Shown here one piece after another: positions 33,252 through 42,351 of a stretch of DNA of 64,000 bases. Origin of the DNA: Pseudorasbora parva (Eukaryota > Chordata > Actinopteri > Cypriniformes > Gobionidae); contig NC_090179.1 in NCBI RefSeq assembly GCF_024679245.1, forward strand, positions 8,247,327-8,311,326. Reading direction: 5' to 3'. The position numbers and the translations under genes were made by a program. The notes beneath the pieces are model-generated. The model made no database searches. It was not told the DNA's origin and saw only the letters and a list, made by a program, of their open reading frames with translations. Each line of letters begins with the position of its first letter. Position 1 is the first letter of the stretch.

Positions 33252-33429
33252 AGACAATCATCTGACATCGAAACAGATGAAGACTGGCAGCCAGTCAGCA
33301 AATAAATCCAGACTGAGGGGCAGTACATCAGAAGTGGAAGCCCACACCACAACTTCTCAGAAGGTTCTCCCAGCAGAAGACCCAGAGGCAGAGGACGGGG
33401 GAGAGGAAGAGGGAGAACTGGGTGTTGAA
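33252..33429 (+). pseudogene. piggyBac-type (PGBD4-like) transposase, N-terminal piece
   Basis: After an acceptor-like TATATGCAG the frame reads SSDIETDEDWQP, a stop, then in the same frame SPSRRPRGRGRGRGRGR. An acidic N-terminus followed by a GR-rich stretch is common in fish PGBD4-like proteins. The catalytic core (DDD) is missing; the sequence passes directly, apart from the LTR insertion, to the C-terminal part at 35,111. Confidence 0.5.
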
Positions 33430-33434
33430 GGACA

Positions 33435-33763
33435 TGTCACATGCCTGTCCTGTCTTGTGTGCACATGTGGGTTTTGTTATGTTGAGCATGTGTTCCGGTC
33501 ATTATCAGATCTCTCCTCCTTGTTTTCTGATTAGTGTTTATTGGCCCCACCTGTGTTCCCTGATTCCCCTCTTGATTTCTTCCCTTTATAGCTCCTTGTG
33601 TTTGTCAGTCTGTTGTTGGATCCTTGAATGTCTACGTCTTCCGGTTCCCCACTGTTATGTTTTTTGAGTTTATTTGTGTTGTCTGATTATGTGTTTTGCC
33701 CCATTGTGGGTTTTTGTTTTGTGTTTGTTTCTTTTTTTTATAATAAATTCACTCTTTGCACGA
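33435..33763 (+). repeat. 5' LTR (3'-truncated)
   Basis: Matches 34,734-35,070. Contains ATAATAAA (33,740) as a poly-A signal form. Confidence 0.75.
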
Positions 33764-33794
33764 TTCCCGGAATCGCTCACCACCTGTCCTCAGT

Positions 33795-34457
33795 ATGAGC
33801 GGATTCTACAGTTTTGAGTCCTCCACCTACTCTGATAGGAGGGAATGGAGATCAGGCATTTTGGCCGGGAAGTTCCTTAAGACGGCCAAAGGGCTAAATC
33901 TTAGTGACTCTGCACTTAAAGACCTTTTTAATTATGCTTTAGATGAGCCCATGGAATGGCTGCTCAGGAGAGCATATGATAGAGGGGCCTTTGAGATGAT
34001 GGTAGAGAGCATCGCCCGCCAGCAGGAGAGAACTGCTCGAGAAATGGTTCCTGCTCTGGCGGTCCCAGTCCTGGTGGACCCAGTTCCAGTGATCGGTGGT
34101 CCCAGTACCCGTGGATCGTATTCCGGTGGTCCCAGTGCCGGTGGATCGTATTCTGGTGGTCCCTGTGCCGGTAGATGGTGTTCTGGTGGTCCCAGTGCCG
34201 GTGGATCGTGTTCCGGTGGTCTGGAAACGGAGGAGGAGAAGGAAGGCTCCCTCTGTCCCTGTGCCGGTGGTCCCTGCGCCGGTGGATCGTGTTCCGGTGG
34301 TTCCTGCGCCGGTGGTCCTAATGCCGGTGGACTCTGTTCTGTTGGACCGGATAAGTTTCCACGGCGCCCTGCCCGCTCCGCCGAGGCGCCCTGCTCTGCC
34401 CGCTCCGCCCACGCCTCCCTGACGCCCTGCTCTGCCCGCACCTCCCTGGCTGCCTGA
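33795..34457 (+). CDS. Gag-like protein of the non-autonomous LTR element
   Basis: From ATG 33,795: MSGFYSFESSTYSDRREW, LKDLFNYALDEPMEWLL and MMVESIARQQERTAREM, an alpha-helical start like the LKDLFN..LDEP segment found in gag-region proteins of fish gypsy-type elements. Residues from ~95 on are low-complexity GGPSAGGSYSGG-type repeats made of a degenerate 15-bp unit (TCCCAGTGCCGGTGGATCG-like), ending in Ala/Ser/Arg-rich text. 220 codons. No zinc knuckle, protease or pol. Could supply RNA binding or simply be a relic. Confidence 0.45.
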   Translation: MSGFYSFESSTYSDRREWRSGILAGKFLKTAKGLNLSDSALKDLFNYALDEPMEWLLRRAYDRGAFEMMVESIARQQERTAREMVPALAVPVLVDPVPVIGGPSTRGSYSGGPSAGGSYSGGPCAGRWCSGGPSAGGSCSGGLETEEEKEGSLCPCAGGPCAGGSCSGGSCAGGPNAGGLCSVGPDKFPRRPARSAEAPCSARSAHASLTPCSARTSLAA

Positions 34458-34733
34458 ACTCTGCAGGCTGCCCCGGCCGCCTGAACTCGGTGGGCCTCCC
34501 AAACTCGGTGGGCTGCCCTGGCCATTTGAACTTTTCAGGAGGCCATGGTGGCCCACACTTTTTGTTTTCCTTGTTCCTCCCTTGTTTACCCCTCCCTTGT
34601 CTGTTCCATATTGTCTGTTTCCCCTGTCCCTCTCGTGCTGCCCTGGTCAGTCCCTCCTGTCCCGCCCTGGTCTGATTCTCCCATCCCTGTCCCTAGTGGA
34701 GCATCTGGTAGCCACTCCTTAAGGAGGGGGTAA

Positions 34734-35105
34734 TGTCACATGCCTGTCCTGTCTTGTGTGCACATGTGGGTTTTATGTTGAGCATGTGCTCGTGTCATTG
34801 TCAGATCTCTCCCCCTTGTTTTCTGATTAGTGTTTATTGGCCCCACCTGTGTTCCCTGATTCCCCTCTTGATTTCTTCCCTTTATAGCTCCTTGTGTTTG
34901 TCAGTCTGTTGTTGGATCCTTGAATGTCTACGTCTTCCGTTTCCCCGCTGGTATTTATTTATTTTTTTTTATTTTTTTTTTAGTTTATTTGTGTTGTCTG
35001 ATTATGTGTTTTGCCCCATTGTGGGTTTTTGTTTTGTGTTTGTTATAATAAATACACTCTTTGCACGAGTCCTCGCACCTGTTTTCTCGTGGGTGTAACG
35101 TGACA
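34734..35105 (+). repeat. 3' LTR (372 bp)
   Basis: TG...CA bounded with inverted TGTCAC/GTGACA tips. Contains GTTATAATAAATACACTC with the polyadenylation form AATAAA. Confidence 0.8.
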
Positions 35106-35110
35106 GGACA

Positions 35111-35423
35111 TCTGTTCCACCAGCAGTGAAAGAGTACAACTGGTATGTATTATATAATGACCAATTATATAAAAAATGCTATTTGAAATAAAGTATGTTG
35201 TTCAATTGTGTTTTTTTTTTGTTTGTTTTTTTTCTGTTCATACAGGTGCATGAGTGGAGTGGACCTCTCTGATGCCCTGATCAGCTATTACAAAGTCATT
35301 CACAAGACCCAGAAGTGGTACAAGACATTTGTTTGTGCTTTTTGCCAAGTCAGGACTGTTACAATGCGTGGCATGTTGCCAGTAACGTCTAAAAACATAT
35401 TTGGAAATTTTGTAAATAGTTAG
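35111..35423 (+). pseudogene. piggyBac-type transposase, C-terminal exons
   Basis: TSVPPAVKEYNW to 35,142, donor GTATGT, a 103-bp intron, acceptor TTCATACAG at 35,245, then CMSGVDLSDALISYYKVIHK and TQKWYKTF. This is the conserved (M)GGVDLSD...HKT.KWY motif around the last part of the piggyBac catalytic domain; phase is kept across the intron. The cysteine-rich C-terminal finger is absent: after VTMRGMLPVTSKN it stops at 35,423. Truncated domesticated copy or decayed transposon. Confidence 0.65.
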
Positions 35424-36758
35424 AAATATAGGTTTTTATATATGTGTGTTTTAAAATAATAAAACTATTAAAACCATAGCCCTTGTTTTGTCTCTTTATT
35501 TGCGCAGTTTAGTTTCAAGAATTGAAAAACTGTTTCAGTTATGTGTCAGCAATGAATGACAGTGAATCTGGATAAAGAATACAATAGCTCTAAGTGTAAC
35601 CTTTCATATAAGACCAAAATTATGACTGTACATAAAAGCATTCAAGAATAAAAGCATTTTCTGTTTATGGTTCCAAAGGGCCATTTGGAGTCTCCAGGTG
35701 GCCTTTTTTGGAGAGCGCCTAGAAATATATTTAGATAAACAAGTGTAAAACACTCATTTTATGATGTATTGATATCAAATTGGGTTTGGTAAGGCTTCAG
35801 ACTGTGATACCATTGTGTTTTCTAGCTCATAACTACCAGCTATAGTTATCTGCAGGCATTTTACAAAAAAAAGTAGGCAGAATATTTTTTTCTTCATTTT
35901 TCAGTGAGTTCAAAATTATATTACTCAATTCCAGTAAGACTTAGTGATTCTGTTTAGTAACAAGCCTCAGAGTGTCACCTTTTAAAAGAGACCAAATCCA
36001 TGCATATCCTCCACATGGTTCAAGCACAGCATGCAATTTATTTTGGGTATGCCTTTTTTCAGGCATTTTAGGCAAAATTGACAGGAATGCTAAGGGACTA
36101 AACAAGTCTCAGGTGCTGAATTTGCAGACACAATGTTGTGGATCTAACTGGAATGGTGCAACAAACTTTTGCGAGTAAAACGTCATTTTTATATGTAATA
36201 ATAGTCCCGGGGCTGTGTGTTTTCCAGACGAGCTACCAAAACGTATGTAGGTCGGCAGAAATAATGTTTTCTTGATCTGGGCGGGCACGCGCGTGTGTTC
36301 ACGCTTATATCCACAGCTCGTGCAGGCCATGTAATACAAAAATAATATTCCAATCATTAGTGGGTGGGTGAGAAATAAATCATTGTGTTTGTTTGATAAG
36401 GACGCATACGAGCCCTGTGAAAGAATCATCCTGGTTGCCGCTTTCAAATCAATCCCTCCCTCATGTGAACTGAACTGAGAAGGGGAGCTGAAGATTACTA
36501 AATATGCAAATCTTATCCAATCCTAGCCTTGGGCGTTTACTTCCAAGTCTCCAGTGTGTCACACCCATCAGAACCCAGCATTCAGGAGAGACCTGCAAGA
36601 AAATAAAAAAACAAATTACAAAAAAAAAAAAAAAACTTTTTAAGTAGTTAAAATTGCAAAGATGTAGTCAAGAAAATGTAATCATATCAGTTTTTTATTT
36701 ATTTTATTTTTTACTCAAACTTCATAGATTGAGAAGGGAGTTCTGTGTACTGTGTACT
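35424..36758. other. No supported gene
   Basis: AT-rich to 36,200, then a moderately GC-rich stretch to 36,600 without recognisable coding sense. Short A runs at 36,605-36,635. Confidence 0.45.
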
Positions 36759-36900
36759 AGTGTTGTCAAAAATATCGATATTTCGATATATATCGATACT
36801 GGAATATCTGAAACGATACGATTCTCAGTTTTTACAGTATCGATACCAGCTGCGCTCTCCTCTCCGACCGAAAGCGAGTTGACACACACCGGCATATTCT
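36759..36900. repeat. hAT-like left end, 'tagtgttgtcaaaaatatcgat'
   Basis: TAGTGTTGTCAAAAATATCG followed by GATATATATCGATACTGG and CAGTATCGATACCAGC, a relative of the element at 9,005-10,763. No right end found. Confidence 0.5.
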
Positions 36901-37079
36901 CACTCAGCCCGGTTAAGTGAGGGACGCGCGTTCTGCTGGACTTTTTCCTCATGACAGTGTGTTAGTGTTAGTCTGTGATCGTTCTGAATTTCGCACGGAA
37001 TTGCACATAAATTAATTCTACTAATCCCCGCAGATTTTGTGCTCACATCTGAAGCGTACACACATAGCCTACCGTAATA

Positions 37080-38640
37080 AAGCCAAAGGTCCACTTTGAG
37101 CTGGATACCAGTGTTAGACCAGTAGAGTGTGCCCCACTTAATGTTCCAAAATATGAAAACAGCTGTCAAAGCACAGCTGGACAGGTATCAGGAAGAGGGT
37201 CATATTGCAGATGTTACAGAGCTGTTGGATCAGCAACATGGTAATTGTAAAAAAAAACTACACAAGCTGAGGATTTGCTTGGACCCAACGTTCCTGAACA
37301 AAAAGCTCTGAAACGCTCTCATTACATAATGCCAACTCTGGTGGATGTGCTATACAAACTGCCTAAAGCAAGGATTTTCACATTGGTTGATGCCAAACAT
37401 GCATTTTTACAGTGCAAGCTGGACCAAGAGAGCAGCTTCATGACCACATTCTGGACCCCATGGGGCAGGAAACATTGGCTAAAGCTCCCATTTGGTGTCT
37501 CAGTGGCACCTGAGGTGTATCAACGGAAACAGCATGAACTGTTAACAGGTTAAAAGGGGATTGAGCCCATTGCTGATGATATTCTTTTCGTGGCTGTGGT
37601 GACACTGACCAGCAAGCTGAAAATGATCATGATCTCAAGCTTCAGGCCCTATTGGAGCATTGCGGAGAGGTCAAGGTATGGCTTAGCTTAAAAAAATTGC
37701 AATTTAAGGTCAAAGAAGTGAAGTTCCATTGTCATATCCTTTCATCCCCTGGCTTGAAACCTGACCCACAGAAGATCAGGGCTATCATGGACATGCCCAA
37801 CCCCACAGATGCCAAAGGTGTACAGCGTCTGATTGGCTTTGCTAATTATTTAGCCAAGTTCATGCCCCACTTGTCGACTGTTTGTGAGCCACTCCAGCGC
37901 TTGCTCAACAGAGACACATTGGCACTGGCTAACCAAACATGATGATGCAGTTTGCCAGCTAAAATCCATGGCCACTTCGATGCCTGTGCTGCGTTATTAT
38001 GATGTCACAAAGCCTATCACAGTACAAAGTGACTCGAGCCAAAGCGGTCTTGGGTGCTGTCTTATGCAAGAAGGACAGCCTGTCCCCTTCGCATCAAGAG
38101 CCCTGACTCTAACAGAAAAAAAAATTACGCTCAAATTGAGAAGGAGTGTCTCAGTATTGTCTTCGCTTGCCAAAGATTTTACCATTACCTGTACGGACGA
38201 GAGTTGGTCACAGCAGAGACTGATCACAAACCCTTGATCACTATATTCAACAAACCACTTCTCAGTGCACCCAAGCGTCTTCAAAGCATGCTCATGACAT
38301 TTCAGAGCTACAGTCTCAAGGTTGTCTACAAACCGGGGCCTAAAATGTACATCGGTGACATGCTGAGCAGGGCAGCCGCTGACTGTACAAAAAATGGAGC
38401 ATTTTACCAGCGGCATGCCATATGTCAACTGCAGAAAGAGCAAGAAAATGTACAACTCATCAACCAAGCAGAATACCTGAACGTGACGGACCAGCAGCTG
38501 AAGACAATATAGGGAGGATACTGATAGGGATGATGCACTACAGGCCCTTACAGCCACTGTCCTTGCAGGCTGGCCTGATGAGAAAGAAAAAACAACACAC
38601 ATCATCCGTGAATTCTGGCCATATACAGACGAAATAAGTG
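37080..38640 (+). pseudogene. Ty3/gypsy pol remnant: reverse transcriptase and RNase H
   Basis: In shifting frames: VHFELDTSVRPVECAP (about 37,090), ICLDPTFLNK (~37,275), FTLVDAKHAFLQCKLD with the first catalytic Asp (37,380), LKLPFGVSVAPEVYQ, then IADDILF (37,570), the YxDD box with Ile-Ala for Tyr-x. Connection and thumb: LSSPGLKPDPQKIRAI and RLIGFANYLAKFMPHLS. RNase H: ITVQSDSSQSGLGCCLMQ (38,018), QIEKECLSIVFACQRFYHYL, ETDHKPL and LQSMLMTFQSYSLKVVYKPG (38,280-38,340). Four or more frameshifts and a stop after TG at 37,553 break it. Gag and protease are not found upstream; no 5' LTR seen. Confidence 0.85.
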
Positions 38641-38699
38641 CACAAGATGGTATTTTGTACCGCGGACAGAAAGTCATTATCCCCAAGTCACTACGTCCA

Positions 38700-39873
38700 G
38701 AGATGCTCAAAGCGCATACATTCAAGCCACATGGGAGGATGTTATCGTCATGCCCGCAACACGCTGTATTGGCCGAGTATGCAAGCAGAAATCAAATACT
38801 TTGTGAGTAACTGTTTGACTTGCAATGAATTTGCACACAACCAACAGAAGGAAACCATGCTCTCTCAGGAGATCCCCATCAGGCCATCGCAGATTGTCAG
38901 CATTGACCTGTTCAGTCATCGGCAGAAGGACTATATTCTAATCGTGGATCATTTCTCAGATTTTTGGGAGATTGAACTACTTCCTGATCTATCTGCAGAG
39001 ACGATCATCAAGCGCTGTAAGGCTCAGTTTGCTCGACATGGTCAACCGGATAGAGTGATCACAGATAATGGTCCTCAGTTTGGTGCTTTGTTTAAGCACT
39101 TAGCCTCTCACTTCTCTCTCACTTCTTCACCAAGGCATCCTAAAACAAATGGAATGGCTGAGTCAGCCGTTAAGATTGCTAAGAACCTTCTGCGCAAAGC
39201 CATGCATGACAAAACTTACCCTTGGAAAGCAATCCTTCACTGGAGAAACACCCCTACTGAATACATGGACAGTAGCCCTGCACAAAGGTTAATGTCACGG
39301 AGACTGAAAACGTCTCTTACAGTAACAAACAAGCTTCTAGAGTCATGTGTTGTAACTGGGGTTGTGGAGCGGCTGCACCACCGAAAGCAGTTGGCAAAAT
39401 CCTATTATGACAGGTCCGCTCGTGATCTGCCAGAGCTTAACATAGGAGAGAGAATCCGTATGAAGCCCCTTCCAGGGGAAAAACCTGCACTCTGGAGGGT
39501 TGGCACCTGCCTTCAGAAAGTGGCACCACGCTCTTATCTTGTGAATGTAGGTGAATCCCTATATAGACGAAACACCTGCCTTCAGAAAGTGGCACAACGC
39601 TCTTATCTTGTGAATGTAGGTGAATCTCTATATAGACGAAACTGAGTGCACCTAAGAGCGGCACAGTCAACCACCACACAAGCACTGGACATTGCTGAAC
39701 CCGAGTTGCCTCTTATGCTGGAAGGGAGTGTTGCAGAGGCCCATTTATCTGCTGACTCACCACCTGTGAAGCCACAGGTGTCATCTGACCCTGTCAAACC
39801 CTCATCATCAGATGGACACACTTACACTAGGGCTGGCCGATTATCTAAGCCACCCCAGAGGCTTGATTTGTAA
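38700..39873 (+). pseudogene. Ty3/gypsy integrase, long open part with one late stop
   Basis: Open from 38,638 to a TGA at 39,643-39,645. The HHCC zinc-binding region reads HSSHMGG, LYWPSM, CLTCNEF (the first His lies across a frameshift near 38,715). Catalytic triad: SIDLFS (Asp), VITDNGPQF (Asp), then NGMAESAVK (Glu) in HPKTNGMAESAV. The C-terminal part holds a perfect-frame 23-residue tandem duplication (TCLQKVA...SLYRRN, 69 bp, 39,504 and 39,573). After the stop the same frame continues to 39,873 (AGRLSKPPQRLDL). Integrase inserts element cDNA in the nucleus. Lone stop and upstream shift show decay though the core is intact. Confidence 0.8.
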
Positions 39874-40076
39874 TAAGCTAGTAATGCTGCTATGGCAGTT
39901 TTTGGAAAGCAAGAGAGCTGTTAATGTAACAAGGACACTATAGTCAGCGATACCACAGGCCATAACTGTCTAAAGTTTATTGCAGTTATTTTAAAGGTTA
40001 TGTTGCCTAAAGATCACATAGTATTTTGCTCTTATTTAGTTCTTACTTGGGAATGGGGATTCTTTAGCTCTTATTT

Positions 40077-40230
40077 GTAAAGGGGGATGTTACAGGATGT
40101 AATGGTTCATGTGATCGACAGTCGATTGCTTTGGGCTTGTTGTTCTCTGCAGCCCGCTCTGTTGTAAATACAGTCACTGATCTGCACTCACGTGTCTGCC
40201 TTTTATTTATGCCGATAGTGCTGCATAAAC
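40077..40230 (+). repeat. Probable polypurine tract and 3' LTR of the gypsy element
   Basis: AAAGGGGGA (40,079-40,087) is followed by TGTTACAGGATG, and a CA-ended border near TGCATAAACA at 40,230. The segment TCAGTCGATTGC ... CAGTCACTGATCTG is typical small-LTR length (~140 bp). Without a 5' LTR the right border is inferred. Confidence 0.5.
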
Positions 40231-40563
40231 AATCTTTTGTTGTATTGGGTTTATTTTGAGACGTTGCTAAGGGGATAATCTAGACTATTTGTCCAATTTT
40301 ATGATACTGAATTTGAGTGGTTAGTCCAGACACAGATACGACTAGGTATTTTCACGTGCTTAATAATAATAATATAACAAAGTTTATTTTTTATATATAT
40401 ATTTTTTTTTGTATTATGCTTATATTTTTATGGTATTTATATTCCTATAAGTTCTGATGAAGTACATTCAAAATCGCTGTGCACATGCTTTATTGTTGTA
40501 AATGTAGCTTACTTCAGTTTAAACACAAAATCCACTGAGATAATAATGATAATAATAAATATA
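40231..40563. other. Left flank of the array
   Basis: AT-rich, no gene; ends in AATAATGATAATAATAAAT, the (AAT)n tract into which unit 1 abuts. Confidence 0.5.
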
Positions 40564-42351
40564 GCTGCTAGCAGCAATTGCGGGGCCAAGCCCATTATGG
40601 CTCTTTTTGGCTTTTTTGGACTTTGGATATTTTTAGGAAACTTTTGTACATTGCCCAATTCACATGCTTAAACAACATAACTTAACTTAACTTACTACAC
40701 ATTGAATTTGACCAATCAATCTTCAAAGATTTAGCCTGTTGCTTTAAACAGCAGACCACTCATACTTTGGTTTGTTTAATTTTATAAAGGCTTGAGATTT
40801 CGAAGGCAGAACTGCAGCTTTTGCCACTAAATGAGAACATTACACACAATTTTATAAAGCTGTCCCCCATGGGACTCGAACCCATAACCTCACAATCCAG
40901 TGTCTGACACTCATCTCATTGCGCCACAGGGAAAACATGTGTTCGTTGACATGCCATAGGTCCATAGTTAAAATTAGAAATTAACTCAAAATTAAGATTT
41001 TTGGATTTAATGAACAACATTATATATTTTTTTGAGAAAAATTGCTTGAAATCATTCTTAGAAGTAATTAATGTCTAGAACGGAAGAACATTTTTGCAAA
41101 TAACCATTTAGAATGCTAAGCTAATTAGCATAAAGACACAAACACAGGCAAGTTCAACTTCAGAGGTGGATTTCTCCGGAACGGTAGCGAATATCAAAAA
41201 TCTGTTCAGTCATTTCTGTGCGGCTAACTCCATATTTAATGTGAGCCAATTTTGAACAAAATTGGACAACATTTGAAGGAGGAGTAGCGAAAAAACTGTT
41301 TTTCACTTGATTCAATATGGCGGACAGTCACATGTTTGGAAAATGACAAATGAGACATCGTCGAAATCTGCAAAATCCAGAGAACAAAATGACATAAATT
41401 ATATAGAATATAGATAATGTTTTCAAAAGTTATAAACGTTTTAGCAAAAAATCGTATATCTCTGGAACACTAGGTGGCGCTATTCTGAAACTTCTCATGT
41501 ACATTCGGGACATGATGATGGTCATGCATACCAAATTGTGTGCAGATATGTCAAATATTATAAAAGATATCACATTTTATGACAAAATTCAAAATGGCGG
41601 TCACGTGGTTCATCCGATCCTAACATATCTTATATCACCAGATTCAGCATGACACGAGGAATCCATAGACACCAATATTATGATTTTCTGACAAACCGTT
41701 CGGATGTTATGGGCAAAAATAGCCTTTTTTCATATCTCATGACCCCTAGGTGGCGCTGTTTCCAACTTTGGCATGGATCCTCAGATCATGGGTCTCATAA
41801 AGCATACCAATTTTCGTTTCGATTGGTCAAAGTTTGGCCGAGATACAGCCTCAGAACCAATTTTGGGTCAACCTCGTTAACTTCGAGACATCATAACTTT
41901 TTTTTTTTCCAAGGGTCCAAAAAATTCTGTTCAGTCATTTCTGTGCGGCTCAGTCCAAATATTCTCTCTGCCAAGTTTGGACAAAATTAGACAAATTTTG
42001 AAGGAGGAGTAGCGAAAAAACTGAATACTGTACTTTTTAAAATGGCCATTACTGTAATGGGCGGAGTCTTAATGTAAGATATTAAATTTGATCAGCATGA
42101 TGAGAGGAATCAGGTGTACTAAGTGGCATTTTTCTACCTCAAAGGGTTCAAAAGTTATAACAGTTTCAATGTTGAATTTTTGGACTGGTGGTGGCGCTAT
42201 GGAGTTGGTCTTAGAGACTCCAAATTTGGTCCATTTACTATTGATGACTATCTCTACAAGTGTGCCAAATTTCATCATTTTCCTACTTACGGTTCATAGG
42301 GCTGCCATTGACTCCCATAGGGGAGGAAGAATAATAATAATAACAAATATA
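40564..42351 (+). repeat. Array unit 1 (1,788 bp)
   Basis: Begins with the palindrome GCTGCTAGCAGC then GCGGGGCCAAGCCC; ends CCCATAGGGGAGGAAGAATA and (AAT)n. Contains: minus-strand tRNA-like 40,861-40,931; CTCF-like ACACTAGGTGGCGC 41,467-41,480 and CCCCTAGGTGGCGC 41,743-41,756; YY1-like AAAATGGCGG 41,591-41,600; E-box CACGTG 41,602-41,607; a third GGTGGTGGCGCTATGG near 42,187. A ~110-bp block (CTGTTCAGTCATTTCTGTGC ... GAAGGAGGAGTAGCGAAAA) is present twice, at 41,201 and 41,927. Nearly identical to units 3 and 8. Open frames on both strands are not credible genes. Confidence 0.9.
40861..40931 (-). pseudogene. tRNA-like sequence, unit 1 (tRNA-Arg-like)
   Basis: On the minus strand it reads CCCTGTGGCGCAATGAG at the 5' side (A box form TGGCGCAATGAG), CCGGA/CTGGA in the anticodon-loop position, and ATGGGTTCGAGTCCCAT, a perfect 5-bp T stem with the B box GGTTCGAGTCC. 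The acceptor stem pairs only in part and D and anticodon stems are weak, so it is not a working tRNA. Boxes A and B could still bind TFIIIC. The same 71-bp sequence recurs in every unit. Confidence 0.7.

Larger units (their letters stand above)
33435..35105 (+). mobile_element. Non-autonomous LTR retrotransposon (1,671 bp), 5-bp target duplication
   Basis: LTRs start TGTCACATGCC (33,435 and 34,734) and the right one ends GTAACGTGACA (35,105). GGACA flanks both sides (33,430-33,434; 35,106-35,110). The polypurine tract AAGGAGGGGG (34,721-34,730) precedes the 3' LTR. The left LTR matches the right to 33,763, then its last ~37 bp and the primer site are replaced. Only a gag-like frame lies inside; no pol. 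It interrupts a piggyBac relic. Confidence 0.85.

Noticed and set aside
33932..34556. Two long minus-strand frames opposite the gag-like frame
   Set aside because: Low-complexity complements of the 15-bp repeat; the plus frame has the sensible N-terminus.
37997..38725. 242-codon minus-strand frame
   Set aside because: Antisense shadow of the gypsy RNase H region, where plus-strand motifs are clear.
40861..40931. Functional tRNA-Arg genes in the array
   Set aside because: The B box and T stem are good, but the acceptor, D and anticodon stems mispair and position 33 is not T in the main copies.
41649..41990. 113-codon plus-strand frame (MTRGIHRHQYYDF...) recurring in most array units
   Set aside because: It is open only because the units are nearly identical DNA. 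In divergent unit 13 the frame meets a stop where CGA becomes TGA (about 63,803), in unit 12 a T-run change shifts it, and units 6 and 11 lose its start.
42069..42278. 69-codon minus-strand frame and overlapping plus-strand frame (MISMMRG...) in each unit
   Set aside because: Overlapping on opposite strands with identical DNA, no domain, and variable ends set by the AAT tract.
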